From Streptomyces sp. Act143 (GTDB taxonomy: Bacteria > Actinomycetota > Actinomycetes > Streptomycetales > Streptomycetaceae), in assembly GCF_003143935.1 (NCBI RefSeq), contig NZ_QFRX01000001.1, positions 2,537,697-2,601,696 on the forward strand: a stretch of DNA of 64,000 nt, in the 5' to 3' direction. The position numbers and the translations under genes are program-made. The notes beneath the pieces were generated by a model, which made no database searches, was not told the DNA's origin, and was given only the letters and a program-made list of their open reading frames with translations. Positions within the stretch are counted from its first letter, which is position 1, and each line of letters opens with the position of its first letter. Shown one piece after another: positions 16,945 to 25,071 of this stretch.

Positions 16945-17880
16945 TTACTTGACGCCGGTGAAGCTGATGGTGCTGACGATGCGGCGCGCGAAGACACCGA
17001 AGAGCAGCAGCATGGGAAGGGCCGCGATCAGGGTGGCGGCCATCAGGCCGGACCAGTCGTACCCGGTCTGCGGGGTCTGCGCCCGGAAGATGGCGAGCGC
17101 CACCGTCAGCACCCGGGAGCTGTCGCTGTACGACACCATCAGCGGCCAGAAGTAGTCGTTCCAGGAGGTGATGTAGGTCAGGACGCCCAGCGTGAGGATC
17201 GGTGTGGACGCCATCGGCAGCATCACCCGGAAGAAGATCCTGACCTTGCCGGCGCCGTCCAGCAGCGCCGCCTCCTCGACCTCGCGGGGCACGTTCATGA
17301 AGAACTGCCGCAGGAAGAACACCGCGAACGGCGTCATGAACATCGTCGGCAGCGCGATGCCCAACAGGTTGTCGATCAGGCCGAGTTGCTTGATGAGCAC
17401 GAAGTTCGGCAGCAGTGTGAAGATGGTGGGCACCATCAGTCCGGCCAGGAACAGCCCGAAGACCTTGTCCCGACCGCGCCAGCGCAGGCGGGCGAAGGCG
17501 TAGGCGGCCATCGCGGAGAAGAAGATCTGGCAGACGGTGATCAGGGTCGACACGACCACCGAATTGATCAGATAGCGCCAGAACTTCAGCCCGCCGCCCG
17601 CGCCGCCCTGGGCGATCGCCTCCTCCGTGGACTGCAGCCCCAGCGCCCGCTCGAAGCCGCCGGTGGTGAAGTCGACGGGCAGTGGGTCGCCGGGGTGGGC
17701 GGCGAGCGCGGTGTTGGACGACAGCGCGGTGCGCAGGATCCAGTAGAACGGCAGCAGGGTCACGAGCACGATCGCGGCCATCACCGTCCAGGCCGCGATC
17801 CGCCCCGGGGAGGGGCGGCGTCCGAGCGGCCGCACGGGTGCGGGTGCCGTCGTGGTCGGTGTGGCGGTCACAGCAGCCAT
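16945..17880 (-). CDS. Carbohydrate ABC importer permease (MalG type)
   Basis: A 311-aa membrane protein with about six helices (AAWTVMAAIVLVTLLPFYWI is the first) and the cytoplasmic EAA loop EEAALLDGAGKVRIFFRVML, which docks the ATPase. The N-terminal 30 residues are Pro/Thr-rich and cytoplasmic. It pairs with the permease encoded 19 nt upstream; together they form the channel of a CUT1 sugar importer. No ATPase gene is present in the operon. Confidence 0.9.
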   Translation of the reverse strand: MAAVTATPTTTAPAPVRPLGRRPSPGRIAAWTVMAAIVLVTLLPFYWILRTALSSNTALAAHPGDPLPVDFTTGGFERALGLQSTEEAIAQGGAGGGLKFWRYLINSVVVSTLITVCQIFFSAMAAYAFARLRWRGRDKVFGLFLAGLMVPTIFTLLPNFVLIKQLGLIDNLLGIALPTMFMTPFAVFFLRQFFMNVPREVEEAALLDGAGKVRIFFRVMLPMASTPILTLGVLTYITSWNDYFWPLMVSYSDSSRVLTVALAIFRAQTPQTGYDWSGLMAATLIAALPMLLLFGVFARRIVSTISFTGVK

Positions 17881-17899
17881 GTCGGTGTCCTCCCTCTCC

Positions 17900-18865
17900 T
17901 CAGCCCAGGTCCGTCTGACCGGCGCGGGTGATCCGGTACTGCAGGACCGTGATGGCGCTGAGCACCACCAGCAGGGCCACCGACATCGCGGACGCGTAAC
18001 CGAACTGGAAGCGGCCGAAGGCGGAGCCGTAGATGTAGAACTGCAGGACGTTGGTGGCGTTCGCCGGACCGCCGTTGGTGGTCACGGCGACCGTGTCGAA
18101 CACCTGGAACGATCCGATCACCGTCATGATCAGCACGACCGCCAGGACGGGACGCAGCAGCGGCAGCGTGATCCGCCGGAACATCCGCCACTCGCTCGCG
18201 CCGTCCACCTTCGCGGCCTCGTACATGTCGTTCGGTATGGCCTGGAGCCCCGCGAACAGCAGCAGCGCCGTGTAGCCGACGTGCCGCCACACGTTGATCA
18301 GCGCGATGGTCGGGATCGCCCAGGTCTGGTCGTTGAGGAACGGGATGCGGTCGAGGCCGAGGCCCGCGATGATCTCGTTGCCGATGCCGAGCTGCGTGTC
18401 CAGGACCCAGAGCCAGACGATGCCCGCGACGACGTTCGACATCAGGTACGGGGTGAGCACGATGCCGCGCAGCACCGCCGACTGGGTCAGCCGCTGGAGC
18501 AGCACGGCGATGGCGAGGGCCGAGACCGTCTGCACACCGATGTTGATGACCACGTAGACGACGGTGACCCGCAGCGAGTCCCAGAAGATCGGGTCGTGGA
18601 CCATCCGGTCGTAGTTGTCGAGGCCGACCCACTCCGCGGGCGTCAGCAGGTTGAAGCGGGTGAAGCTCAGATAGATGCCGCGCAGCGTCGGCCAGAGCAG
18701 GAAGACCAGGAAGCCCAGCATCGCCGGGGCGAGGAACACCGCGGCGAGCCGGCCGTCCCCGCCGCCCTCCCGGGCTCTCGCCCTTGCCGTCCTCGGTGTC
18801 GTCCGGGCCCCCTCGGCGCCGCCCACGGGCAGGCGCGACGGAGGGCTGCTGGAGGCGATGGTCAT
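17900..18865 (-). CDS. Sugar ABC importer permease (MalF type)
   Basis: A 321-aa membrane protein, first gene of the operon. About 45 polar residues precede the first helix (LAAVFLAPAMLGFLVFLLWP), and the EAA loop is YEAAKVDGASEWRMFRRITL. The ATG at 18865 is preceded by GGGAG at a good distance; a start ten codons earlier is possible but lies closer to the operator region. Promoter and operator elements lie in 18866-19034, shared with the divergent ROK regulator, which is the likely controller. Confidence 0.9.
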   Translation of the reverse strand: MTIASSSPPSRLPVGGAEGARTTPRTARARAREGGGDGRLAAVFLAPAMLGFLVFLLWPTLRGIYLSFTRFNLLTPAEWVGLDNYDRMVHDPIFWDSLRVTVVYVVINIGVQTVSALAIAVLLQRLTQSAVLRGIVLTPYLMSNVVAGIVWLWVLDTQLGIGNEIIAGLGLDRIPFLNDQTWAIPTIALINVWRHVGYTALLLFAGLQAIPNDMYEAAKVDGASEWRMFRRITLPLLRPVLAVVLIMTVIGSFQVFDTVAVTTNGGPANATNVLQFYIYGSAFGRFQFGYASAMSVALLVVLSAITVLQYRITRAGQTDLG

Positions 18866-18900
18866 CGGGAGACTCCCTCGTCTGCGGCGGCTCATCCTCG

Positions 18901-18924
18901 CGCCACTTACTTTTGTGGCGAAAG
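18901..18924. promoter_or_regulatory. Operator-like inverted repeats before the importer operon
   Basis: CGCCAC-N8-GTGGCG (18901-18920) overlaps CTTT-N7-AAAG (18910-18924). Both lie 35-60 nt in front of the permease start at 18865 on the minus strand, in the interval shared with the divergent ROK regulator. Either could be the regulator's site; this is inference from position and symmetry. Confidence 0.45.
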
Positions 18925-18960
18925 AATAAGGGCGTCAAGAGGCGTGCGAACATGTTTTCC

Positions 18961-18989
18961 TGGCCACTCGGACCGATCTAGAGTGGCCA
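18961..18989. promoter_or_regulatory. Perfect 8-bp inverted repeat before the ROK regulator
   Basis: TGGCCACT (18961-18968) and AGTGGCCA (18982-18989) are exact reverse complements separated by 13 nt. The element lies 45 nt before the ROK gene start at 19035 and between the divergent promoters, a typical place for an autoregulatory operator. Confidence 0.5.
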
Positions 18990-19034
18990 TGTTGCTTTCA
19001 TTCCAAAAGAAACGAACGGGGGATACTGACCGTC

Positions 19035-20198
19035 ATGACCGCAGCAGCCGCCAGCTGGCACCCCTTGAGTCCCGGTGAGCGCTCGGTGGCGATCGAGGTG
19101 CTCGTCCACGGGCCGCTGTCGCGCACCGAGCTCGCCCGCCGCCTCGACCTGTCCGCGGGCAGCCTCACCCGGCTGACCAAGCCGCTCATCGAGTCGGGGC
19201 TGCTGATCGAGGTCCCCGAGGCCGGCGGGGCCACGGAGGTGCGCCAGGGCCGACCCTCACAGCCCCTCGACGTCGTCGCCGACTCCCGCTCCTTCATCGG
19301 CTTCAAGGTCACCGGCGACATGGCCTACGGCGTCGTCACCACCCTCCGCAGCGAGATCGTCGCCCGCCACGACCGCCCCCTGACCACCCATGACCCCGAC
19401 GAAGTCGCCGACCTGCTCGCGGAGATGGCGGACGAACTGGCGCGCGCCCACCCCTCACAGGTCGCCGGCATCGGCATCGGCGTGGGCGGCCTGGTCCAGG
19501 ACCGTGCCGTGGTGAGGGAATCGCAGTTCCTGCACTGGCGTGACGTCCCGCTCGCCGAACTCGTCGAGGACCGCACGGGATTGCCGGTCGTCGTGGAGAA
19601 CGACGTCGCCGCGCTGGTCGAGGCGGAGACCTGGTTCGGCGCCGGACGTGGCCTGGACCGCTTCGTCGTGCTGACCATCGGTGCCGGCATCGGCTACGGG
19701 CTCGTGCTGGGCGGCCGGCGGGTGCCCTACGCCGAGGAGGACCGCGGCTTCGGGCGGCACTGGATCGTGAACCCCAACGGCCCGCTCACCCCCGAGGGCG
19801 AACGGGGCAGCGCGGTCTCCTTGTTGACCATCCCCAGCATCCGCTACCAGGTCGGTGCCGCCACCGGCCGCGACCACACCTACGAGGAGATCCTCGCCCT
19901 CGCCGCCGCGGGCGATTCCATGGCGGCCCGGGTCGTCGACGAGGCCGCCCGCGCCCTCGGCACCCTCGTCGCACAGATCGCCAACTTCGCGATGCCGCAG
20001 AAGATCCTGCTCGCCGGTGAGGGGGTCGGACTGATGGACGTGGCGGGCAAGGCGGTGGACGACACCATCCGCTTCCACCGGCATCCGCTGGCCGCGCCGG
20101 TCGACCTGGAGACCAAGGTGTCCGACTTTCACGACTGGGCGCGCGGAGCGGCGGTCCTGGCGATCCAGGTGCTGGTGCTCGGTGCGGCGGAAGCGTGA
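19035..20198 (+). CDS. ROK-family transcriptional regulator
   Basis: A 387-aa protein: an N-terminal winged helix-turn-helix (RTELARRLDLSAGSLTRLTK, about 25-60) followed by a sugar-kinase-like ROK domain with AGIGIGVGGLVQD and PVVVENDVAALV. The zinc-binding Cys cluster usual in ROK kinases (CxCGxxGC) is absent; the region reads GRHWIVNPNGPLTPEGERGS. This fits a sugar-sensing repressor rather than an enzyme. It is divergent from the sugar importer and Gfo/Idh operon and probably represses it in the absence of the imported sugar. Confidence 0.9.
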   Translation: MTAAAASWHPLSPGERSVAIEVLVHGPLSRTELARRLDLSAGSLTRLTKPLIESGLLIEVPEAGGATEVRQGRPSQPLDVVADSRSFIGFKVTGDMAYGVVTTLRSEIVARHDRPLTTHDPDEVADLLAEMADELARAHPSQVAGIGIGVGGLVQDRAVVRESQFLHWRDVPLAELVEDRTGLPVVVENDVAALVEAETWFGAGRGLDRFVVLTIGAGIGYGLVLGGRRVPYAEEDRGFGRHWIVNPNGPLTPEGERGSAVSLLTIPSIRYQVGAATGRDHTYEEILALAAAGDSMAARVVDEAARALGTLVAQIANFAMPQKILLAGEGVGLMDVAGKAVDDTIRFHRHPLAAPVDLETKVSDFHDWARGAAVLAIQVLVLGAAEA

Positions 20199-20333
20199 GT
20201 TCCACCACGTCTGAACTGCGAACTCCCTGATCTGGGGGGACAGATGGACGTGATCAGCAACACGGTCCGAAATGTCCGCATTGCTCGTACTTACTCACGG
20301 CGTCTTCACGTCCGGGCCCGTATGCTTCACACC

Positions 20334-20498
20334 ATGTCCACCAGTGTTGAACCCGCATCCGAGAGGTCGGCGGACGAGGTCAACGAGGAGATCCGGGCCC
20401 TGTGGCTCCGGTCGGGCGGGACACTGAGCGGCGAGCAGCGCGAGGAATACCAGCGACTCGTCCTGGAGTGGGCCGCCGCGGCCCCGCAGCCGGCCTGA
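20334..20498 (+). CDS. Small conserved actinobacterial protein
   Basis: A 54-aa acidic cytoplasmic protein (MSTSVEPASERSADEVNEEI, then RALWLRSGGTLSGEQREEYQ and a short C terminus). It is mostly helical and contains no cysteine or membrane segment. I recognise the pattern VNEEIRALWLRSGG-x-L-x-x-E-x-R-x-EYQ as a widely conserved short Streptomyces protein of unknown role. The start is uncertain: no Shine-Dalgarno precedes this ATG, whereas an ATG at 20244 has GGGGGGA in front and would give an 84-aa protein. A strong terminator follows. Confidence 0.7.
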   Translation: MSTSVEPASERSADEVNEEIRALWLRSGGTLSGEQREEYQRLVLEWAAAAPQPA

Positions 20499-20554
20499 CA
20501 CCAGCCTCGTTTCCCGGCATCGGCCCGAGACCGGCGTCCGAGACCGCCGACCCT

Positions 20555-20582
20555 GAAGGCACCCGTTTCCCGGGTGCCTTTC
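20555..20582 (+). terminator. Rho-independent terminator
   Basis: GAAGGCACCCG (20555-20565) pairs with CGGGTGCCTTTC (20571-20582), with a short T-rich loop. It lies 57 nt beyond the stop of the 54-aa gene and just before the convergent protease gene, and could serve both strands. Confidence 0.8.
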
Positions 20583-20604
20583 GCATGTCCGGCAGCGGTA
20601 CGGG

Positions 20605-21984
20605 TCAGCCCCAGGTCGCCGAGTAGTACCGCTGATACGCCTTGCGGTCCTGCTCCGCCCGGATGTACCGGGTGGCCACCAACGCGATCAGACTCCCCCC
20701 GACGACCAGCAGCCCCGGACCGACATTGCGGGTGTCGGTGAGCCGCGCCAGCAGCGTCTCCCCGTCCGCGCCACCGGACGTCACGGGCGCCGACGACCCC
20801 GGTGTGGCCGCACCCGGAGCGATCGCGTCCTGCGAGGCGGACGCCGACGGCGCCGGCGAGGCACCCTGCTGCCCGCCCCCCGCGGGAGCCGCCACGAGGA
20901 GCTGCACCCCGAGCTGGTTCAGCGCCGCCGTCACCGGCTGGAAGAACGTCGTCCCGCCCGCCGTGCAGTCACCGCTGCCGCCCGACGTGACTCCGAGCGC
21001 GATCCCCTCGGAGAACAACGGCCCACCGCTGTCCCCGGGTTCGGCGCACACGTTCGTCTCGATCAGACCGGTCACCGTGCCCTCGGGGTAGTTCACCGTC
21101 GCGTTCAGCCCCGTCACCTCACCGTCGCGCAGCCCGCTCGTGCTGCCGCTGCGGAACACCCGCTGCCCGACGGCCGGATCGGCCGCCCCGGTGATCAGCA
21201 CCCCCTTGCCGCCGCCGACGGCCACGACGGCGGCACCGTCCCCGGCCCGGCCGCTGTCGTACTTCACCAGGGAGAAGTCGGCACCGGGGAAATTCTGCAC
21301 GGTCGTCTCGCCGAGCTGGGTGCGGCCCCGGTTGTCCGCGAACCAGACCGAGCCCGTGGGGCCGCAGTGCCCGGCCGTGAGGATGAAGTCCTGCTGCCCG
21401 TCGGTCACGTTGAAGCCCGCCGAGCAGCGACCGCCCGTCGACAGGATCGGCTGCGCGCCGTTGACCCGGGGGGTGAACGTGCCCTCGGTGCGCTCCATGC
21501 GCACGAACCCGCCGATGCCTTCGGCGACTTCACTGAGCCGGTTCCAGTCGGTCGCGGAGACGGTGCTGTCGGCCCGTACCACCACCTCGTTGGTCCGGTA
21601 GTCCACCGCCCACGCCGTCCCGGCCACCCGGGGCGCCGAACGCAGCGTCCCGGTCGCCGACTTGAGCTCGTTCATGCTGTGCGGGACGACCTTCGCCGTC
21701 GCGCCCGCCCGGCGCACCTCGGCCGCGGCGTCCTGGTCGGTGACGGCGACGACCTCACGCCCGTCGGCGCCGATCCAGCTGCCCGCCGTACGGGAGGTGC
21801 CCAGCCGGGCCACCAGGTCCGCGCCGGACTGCGCCGCGGACGCGGCGGTCGTACGGGGCAGGGCGGCGGGGCCCGCGGGTTCGCTCGCGACGGCGCGGGT
21901 CACCATCGTCCCGCCCAGCAGGAGTCCGCCGACCGCGGCCAGCCGTGTCACTCGCCGGACCATCCGTCGTCGTGCGTGCCTCAT
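20605..21984 (-). CDS. Streptogrisin-like serine protease with C-terminal membrane anchor
   Basis: A 459-aa S1-family (chymotrypsin/alpha-lytic) protease precursor. A signal peptide (about 1-35, MVRRVTRLAAVGGLLLGG) precedes a pro-region (GSWIGADGREVVAVTDQDAA) and the catalytic domain with His in LTAGHC, Asp in GADFSLVKY and Ser in EPGDSGGPLF; Cys pairs surround the active site as in streptogrisins. Unlike secreted streptogrisins it continues into a Ser/Pro/Ala-rich linker, one membrane helix (GPGLLVVGGSLIALVATRYI) and a short basic tail, YIRAEQDRKAYQRYYSATWG. It therefore probably stays on the cell surface. The ATG at 21984 is chosen as the start of the signal peptide. Confidence 0.88.
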   Translation of the reverse strand: MRHARRRMVRRVTRLAAVGGLLLGGTMVTRAVASEPAGPAALPRTTAASAAQSGADLVARLGTSRTAGSWIGADGREVVAVTDQDAAAEVRRAGATAKVVPHSMNELKSATGTLRSAPRVAGTAWAVDYRTNEVVVRADSTVSATDWNRLSEVAEGIGGFVRMERTEGTFTPRVNGAQPILSTGGRCSAGFNVTDGQQDFILTAGHCGPTGSVWFADNRGRTQLGETTVQNFPGADFSLVKYDSGRAGDGAAVVAVGGGKGVLITGAADPAVGQRVFRSGSTSGLRDGEVTGLNATVNYPEGTVTGLIETNVCAEPGDSGGPLFSEGIALGVTSGGSGDCTAGGTTFFQPVTAALNQLGVQLLVAAPAGGGQQGASPAPSASASQDAIAPGAATPGSSAPVTSGGADGETLLARLTDTRNVGPGLLVVGGSLIALVATRYIRAEQDRKAYQRYYSATWG

Positions 21985-22072
21985 GCATGGCTCCCGAACC
22001 CCGAACGTGCGGCGGCAACACCGCGGGGCCCTCGGGGAAGTCGAGTGCCCTCCCTTCATACGCGCCCCGGTG

Positions 22073-22093
22073 CTGTCGTGTTCACCACGACAG
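22073..22093. terminator. Hairpin after the methyltransferase gene
   Basis: CTGTCGTG (22073-22080), 5 nt, CACGACAG (22086-22093), 8 perfect pairs. It begins 4 nt after the stop of the minus-strand methyltransferase gene and is suitably placed to end its transcript before the protease gene downstream. Confidence 0.5.
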
Positions 22094-22096
22094 GGG

Positions 22097-22918
22097 TCAC
22101 TTCTTGCGGCCGACCCCGCCGTACAGGGCCACCTCGGGCGGCTCGGCCCCGTCGGCGCCCTCGGGCCGCCACCGTGAGCACGACACCACGCCCGGTGCCA
22201 GCACCTCCAGCCCCTCGAAGAAGCGGGCGACCGCCTCGGGCGTGCGCTGCGTCAGCCGGGGCGTGCCGTGCGCGTTCCAGAACTGGACGGCCGCGTCCAC
22301 GTCCGGCATCGCCGGATGGACGACGGTGTGCGACAGCACGAGGTGGCTGCCGGACGGCAGCGCGTCCATGAGGCGGCCGACGATGCCGTACGGGTCCTCG
22401 TCGTCGCCGACGAAGATGACCACGCCGAGCAGCAGCAGGGCGACCGGGCGGGTGAAGTCCAAGGTGGCGGCGGCCCGTTGGAGAACAGTGTCGACATGGC
22501 GCAGGTCCGCATCGAGGTGGTCGGTGCGGCCCTCGGGCGTACTGGTGAGCAGCGCGCGGGCATGCGCCAGCACGAGCGGGTCATTGTCGACGTAGACCAC
22601 CCGGGCGTCGGGCGCGAGGCGTTGGGCGACCTCATGGGTGTTGTCGGCGGTGGGCAGACCGGTGCCTATGTCGAGGAACTGCCGGACGCCCGCGTCGGCG
22701 ACGAGATGACGCACCGCGCGGCCCAGGAACTGCCGGTCGGCGCGCGCGTACTCGTCGATGGCGGGATGGAGTTCGCGGATGCGGTCGCCCGCGACCCGGT
22801 CCACCTCGTAGTAGTCCCCGCCGCCCAGCCAGTAGTTCCAGATCCGGGCCGTGTGCGGCTGGAGGGTGTTGATCCGGCCGCGCAGGGACGCGGCGGCAAT
22901 CGGCGAGTGGTCCGTCAC
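22097..22918 (-). CDS. DUF574/SAM-dependent methyltransferase (Methyltransf_19)
   Basis: A 273-aa cytoplasmic protein of the large Streptomyces-specific family once called DUF574. The conserved blocks are present: ARIWNYWLGGGDYYEVDR near the start, the SAM-binding loop QFLDIGTGLPTADNTHEVAQ, VVYVDNDPLVLAHARALL (second acidic residue), and LLLLGVVIFVGDDEDPYGIV. Many such genes occur per genome, often next to regulators, and substrates are mostly unknown. The start is the GTG at 22918 (VTDHSPIAAAS); further upstream the frame runs through the promoter region. A 9-bp inverted repeat lies at 22955-22991. Confidence 0.85.
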   Translation of the reverse strand: MTDHSPIAAASLRGRINTLQPHTARIWNYWLGGGDYYEVDRVAGDRIRELHPAIDEYARADRQFLGRAVRHLVADAGVRQFLDIGTGLPTADNTHEVAQRLAPDARVVYVDNDPLVLAHARALLTSTPEGRTDHLDADLRHVDTVLQRAAATLDFTRPVALLLLGVVIFVGDDEDPYGIVGRLMDALPSGSHLVLSHTVVHPAMPDVDAAVQFWNAHGTPRLTQRTPEAVARFFEGLEVLAPGVVSCSRWRPEGADGAEPPEVALYGGVGRKK

Positions 22919-22954
22919 GGGGGCTCTGTTCTCCTGGAAGGCCTGCGCGCATAC

Positions 22955-22991
22955 GACGTCAACGCGCAATCTAAACAGCAAAGTTGACGTC
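22955..22991. promoter_or_regulatory. Inverted repeat in the methyltransferase promoter
   Basis: GACGTCAAC (22955-22963) and GTTGACGTC (22983-22991) are perfect reverse complements separated by 19 nt. The AT-rich spacer contains TAGATT on the minus strand, a possible -10 element for the gene starting at 22918. The arms would then flank the core promoter, as expected of an operator. Confidence 0.45.
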
Positions 22992-23145
22992 TGCCGAGGG
23001 TGCGGAGGCAACTCCGGGCACGGCGTCCGGCGCGAGCACGGCCCAGCTGCGCAAGTCGGCCAGTTGCACGCGCGGATCCCACCGCGCCTGCGTCGGCCCC
23101 CACCTGGCGCGGGCGGGACCGCGGGGCGGCGCCTAGACTCCGGGC

Positions 23146-23532
23146 ATGAACGACACGCCGCTGGACCGGCTCGGCGCCGGCAGCTACCTGCTGATCACCA
23201 GCTTCCGCAAGAACGGCACCGGGGTACCCACCCCGGTATGGGTGGTCCGGGACGGGGACGGCCTCGGGGTGTGGACGGTGGCGGACTCCTGGAAGGTCAA
23301 GCGCATCCGGGCCCGCGCCGATGTCCTCGTCGGCCCCTGCGACCTGCGCGGCAACCCCACCGGCGAGCAGGTCCCCGGCACCGCGGAGATCTGCGACCCC
23401 GCCACCAGCGCCCGCTACCGCAAGCTCATCGCCCGCAAGTACGGCGTCGTCGGGCGCCTGAGCCTGCTCGGCAGCCGACTGCGCCGCGGCACGGACGGCA
23501 CCGTGGGGATCCGGATCACGCTCGCCGACTGA
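23146..23532 (+). CDS. PPOX-class F420/flavin-dependent oxidoreductase
   Basis: A 128-aa split-barrel protein. It reads YLLITSFRKNGTGVPTPVWV, GVWTVADSWKVKRIRARADV and VLVGPCDLRGNPTGEQVPGT, the layout of the short PPOX-class (pyridoxamine-oxidase-like) proteins that bind F420 or FMN and reduce small substrates. Such proteins are numerous in actinobacteria. It forms a single-gene unit between two minus-strand genes; the 227 nt in front hold the divergent promoter area and nothing else that I can identify. Confidence 0.85.
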   Translation: MNDTPLDRLGAGSYLLITSFRKNGTGVPTPVWVVRDGDGLGVWTVADSWKVKRIRARADVLVGPCDLRGNPTGEQVPGTAEICDPATSARYRKLIARKYGVVGRLSLLGSRLRRGTDGTVGIRITLAD

Positions 23533-23666
23533 GGCTCGACCCGCGGACGCTCATCGGCGGGCGGCGGGAGGGCGCTCATCGGCTGACGGCGGGAGTGAAC
23601 CGGGGGGTTCTCAGGGTGTGGGACTGGAGCGGCGGGACGCCGATCGCAGTCCGCCGGCCTCGGCCG

Positions 23667-24080
23667 TCAGGTCCAGGCGCGGTAGGGCTCGTCGAGCAGC
23701 TGGAAGACCGGCTCGCCGCGAACGGGGTCCTTGGCCGTCGACAGCCGCACCCGGTCCCCGCTGTGGATACCGATGGGCGGGCCCATCACCCGGCCGCGCA
23801 CGACGAAGCCCTCGGCCATCTCGATCATCGACACATTGCGCGCGGCGGGCGTGTTGCGGTGCACGACACTGGAGTGCCGGACGGTCCCGACCCCCTCGCT
23901 GCGCTCCGTGCGCAGGTCGCTGCCCTGGCAGACCGGACACAGCAGCCGGTGGTACATGGCGGTGCCGCACCAGTTGCAGCGCTGGAAGACGATGGCGTTC
24001 TGGTCCGGGGCCGCGGGTTCGAGGACCGCCGCCGCGGAAGCGGATACCTGCGGAGCAACGCTTCCTGAGTAGTGGTACAC
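23667..24080 (-). CDS. DUF35 Zn-ribbon/OB-fold protein
   Basis: A 137-aa protein. A zinc ribbon with four cysteines (QRCNWCGTAMYHRLLCPVCQ) is followed by an OB-fold (GVGTVRHSSVVHRNTP, FVVRGRVMGPPIGIHSGDRV). DUF35 proteins are usually partners of thiolases or hydratases in acyl-CoA metabolism, supplying the acyl-CoA-binding lid. Here no thiolase gene is adjacent, which is unusual. The GTG start at 24080 is preceded by AGGGAG with 8 nt spacing. Two copies of the palindromic GGCACTC-type operator (24181 and 24203) lie in its promoter region, so the TetR regulator at 24247 probably controls it. Confidence 0.82.
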   Translation of the reverse strand: MYHYSGSVAPQVSASAAAVLEPAAPDQNAIVFQRCNWCGTAMYHRLLCPVCQGSDLRTERSEGVGTVRHSSVVHRNTPAARNVSMIEMAEGFVVRGRVMGPPIGIHSGDRVRLSTAKDPVRGEPVFQLLDEPYRAWT

Positions 24081-24180
24081 CTGGTCAACTCCCTGCGCTC
24101 GACCGGAATCCCCCGTGCGCGGGTCACCCGGGCACGGACGTGCGCGGCGCTCCGTGCCACCGTGCACATCCGCAGCGTAT

Positions 24181-24215
24181 GGCACTCAGTGTCATCCGTA
24201 AAGGCACTCGGTACC
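24181..24215. promoter_or_regulatory. Paired TetR-type operators before the DUF35 gene
   Basis: GGCACTCAGTGTC (24181-24193) and GGCACTCGGTACC (24203-24215) are imperfect versions, 22 nt apart, of the perfect palindrome GGCACTCAGTGCC that stands before the TetR gene at 25035-25047. The first copy matches it at 12 of 13 positions, and the TATGGCACTCAGTG context is shared. They lie 100-135 nt before the DUF35 start. Confidence 0.65.
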
Positions 24216-24246
24216 CTGAATTTTCGAACAGGCGGCCATCGGCGAG

Positions 24247-25002
24247 TCAGTCCTGTCCCGGATCGCGCTCCAGCGTCGCCTCGATCTCCTGGACCACCCG
24301 CCACAGCGGCGCCCCGCGGCGGGACACCAGCACCACGACGTCCTCGGCCGCGTCGGCGCTTCCGGGGCCGGCGGGCGCGGGTGCCGGACCGAAGGCGGCG
24401 TGGACGTAGCCGAGCGCGTGGTCCATCTCGGTGCCCACGTCGCCCTTGCCGTCCGAGCGCAGCCAGGACCGCAGCGCGTTGTTGTGTGCCGCCGCGACGG
24501 CCGCCGCGATCACATCGGCCTGGAGGGAGCCGTCGCGCCGCCCGGCGAGGCGACGGCGGAGGTACTCGGCGAACGCCCGCTCGTAGCGCCACACCACGGA
24601 CAGCTCGTAAGCGCGCAGGCCGGGCACCTTCTTGGTGAGGCGGTAGCGCTGCACGGAGAAGGTCGGGTTCTCGGTGTACATCCGCAGGACCAGCCGGACC
24701 GCCTCGCAGACCCGCAGCACGGGGTCGTCCGCGTCGTCGCCGGCGGCGAGGAAGTCGGTGACGTCGGCCAGGGAGCGTTCGTGGTCGGGGAAGACCACGT
24801 CCTCCTTGGAGGGGAAGTAGCGGAAGAACGACCGCCGGCCCACCCCGGCCAGCGCCACGATGTCGTCGACCGTGGTCTGCTCGTACCCCCGCTCCAGGAA
24901 CAACTGGAACGCCGCCGCGACCAGGGCGTCGCGCATGGGCGGCTTGGCGGCCGCCGTTTCCGTCTTCTCGCCGCGCCGGGGCGCCGCGCTGCTGGAGCTC
25001 AT
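24247..25002 (-). CDS. TetR-family transcriptional regulator
   Basis: A 251-aa protein with an N-terminal TetR DNA-binding domain (about 25-75): ALVAAAFQLFLERGYEQTTV, DDIVALAGVGRRSFFRYFPS, then KEDVVF. The C-terminal 170 residues are helical and form the ligand pocket and dimer interface. The start is the ATG at 25002; an in-frame extension upstream runs into the operators and is rejected. Perfect and near-perfect palindromes before this gene and before the DUF35 gene indicate autoregulation and control of that gene. The ligand is unknown; acyl-CoA compounds are a reasonable guess given DUF35 (inference). Confidence 0.9.
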   Translation of the reverse strand: MSSSSAAPRRGEKTETAAAKPPMRDALVAAAFQLFLERGYEQTTVDDIVALAGVGRRSFFRYFPSKEDVVFPDHERSLADVTDFLAAGDDADDPVLRVCEAVRLVLRMYTENPTFSVQRYRLTKKVPGLRAYELSVVWRYERAFAEYLRRRLAGRRDGSLQADVIAAAVAAAHNNALRSWLRSDGKGDVGTEMDHALGYVHAAFGPAPAPAGPGSADAAEDVVVLVSRRGAPLWRVVQEIEATLERDPGQD

Positions 25003-25034
25003 GGACGGGAACGTAGCACCGGTACGTCCTGTAT

Positions 25035-25071
25035 GGCACTCAGTGCCCTCCGGTCGGGGGACTGAGTGCAC
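25035..25071. promoter_or_regulatory. TetR autoregulatory operators
   Basis: GGCACTCAGTGCC (25035-25047) is a perfect 13-bp palindrome. GGACTGAGTGCAC (25059-25071) is a second, inverted imperfect copy 24 nt further on (its reverse strand reads GTGCACTCAGTCC), and a weaker third, CGACTGAATGCGCT, lies near 25086. They stand 33-97 nt before the TetR start at 25002. Confidence 0.7.
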
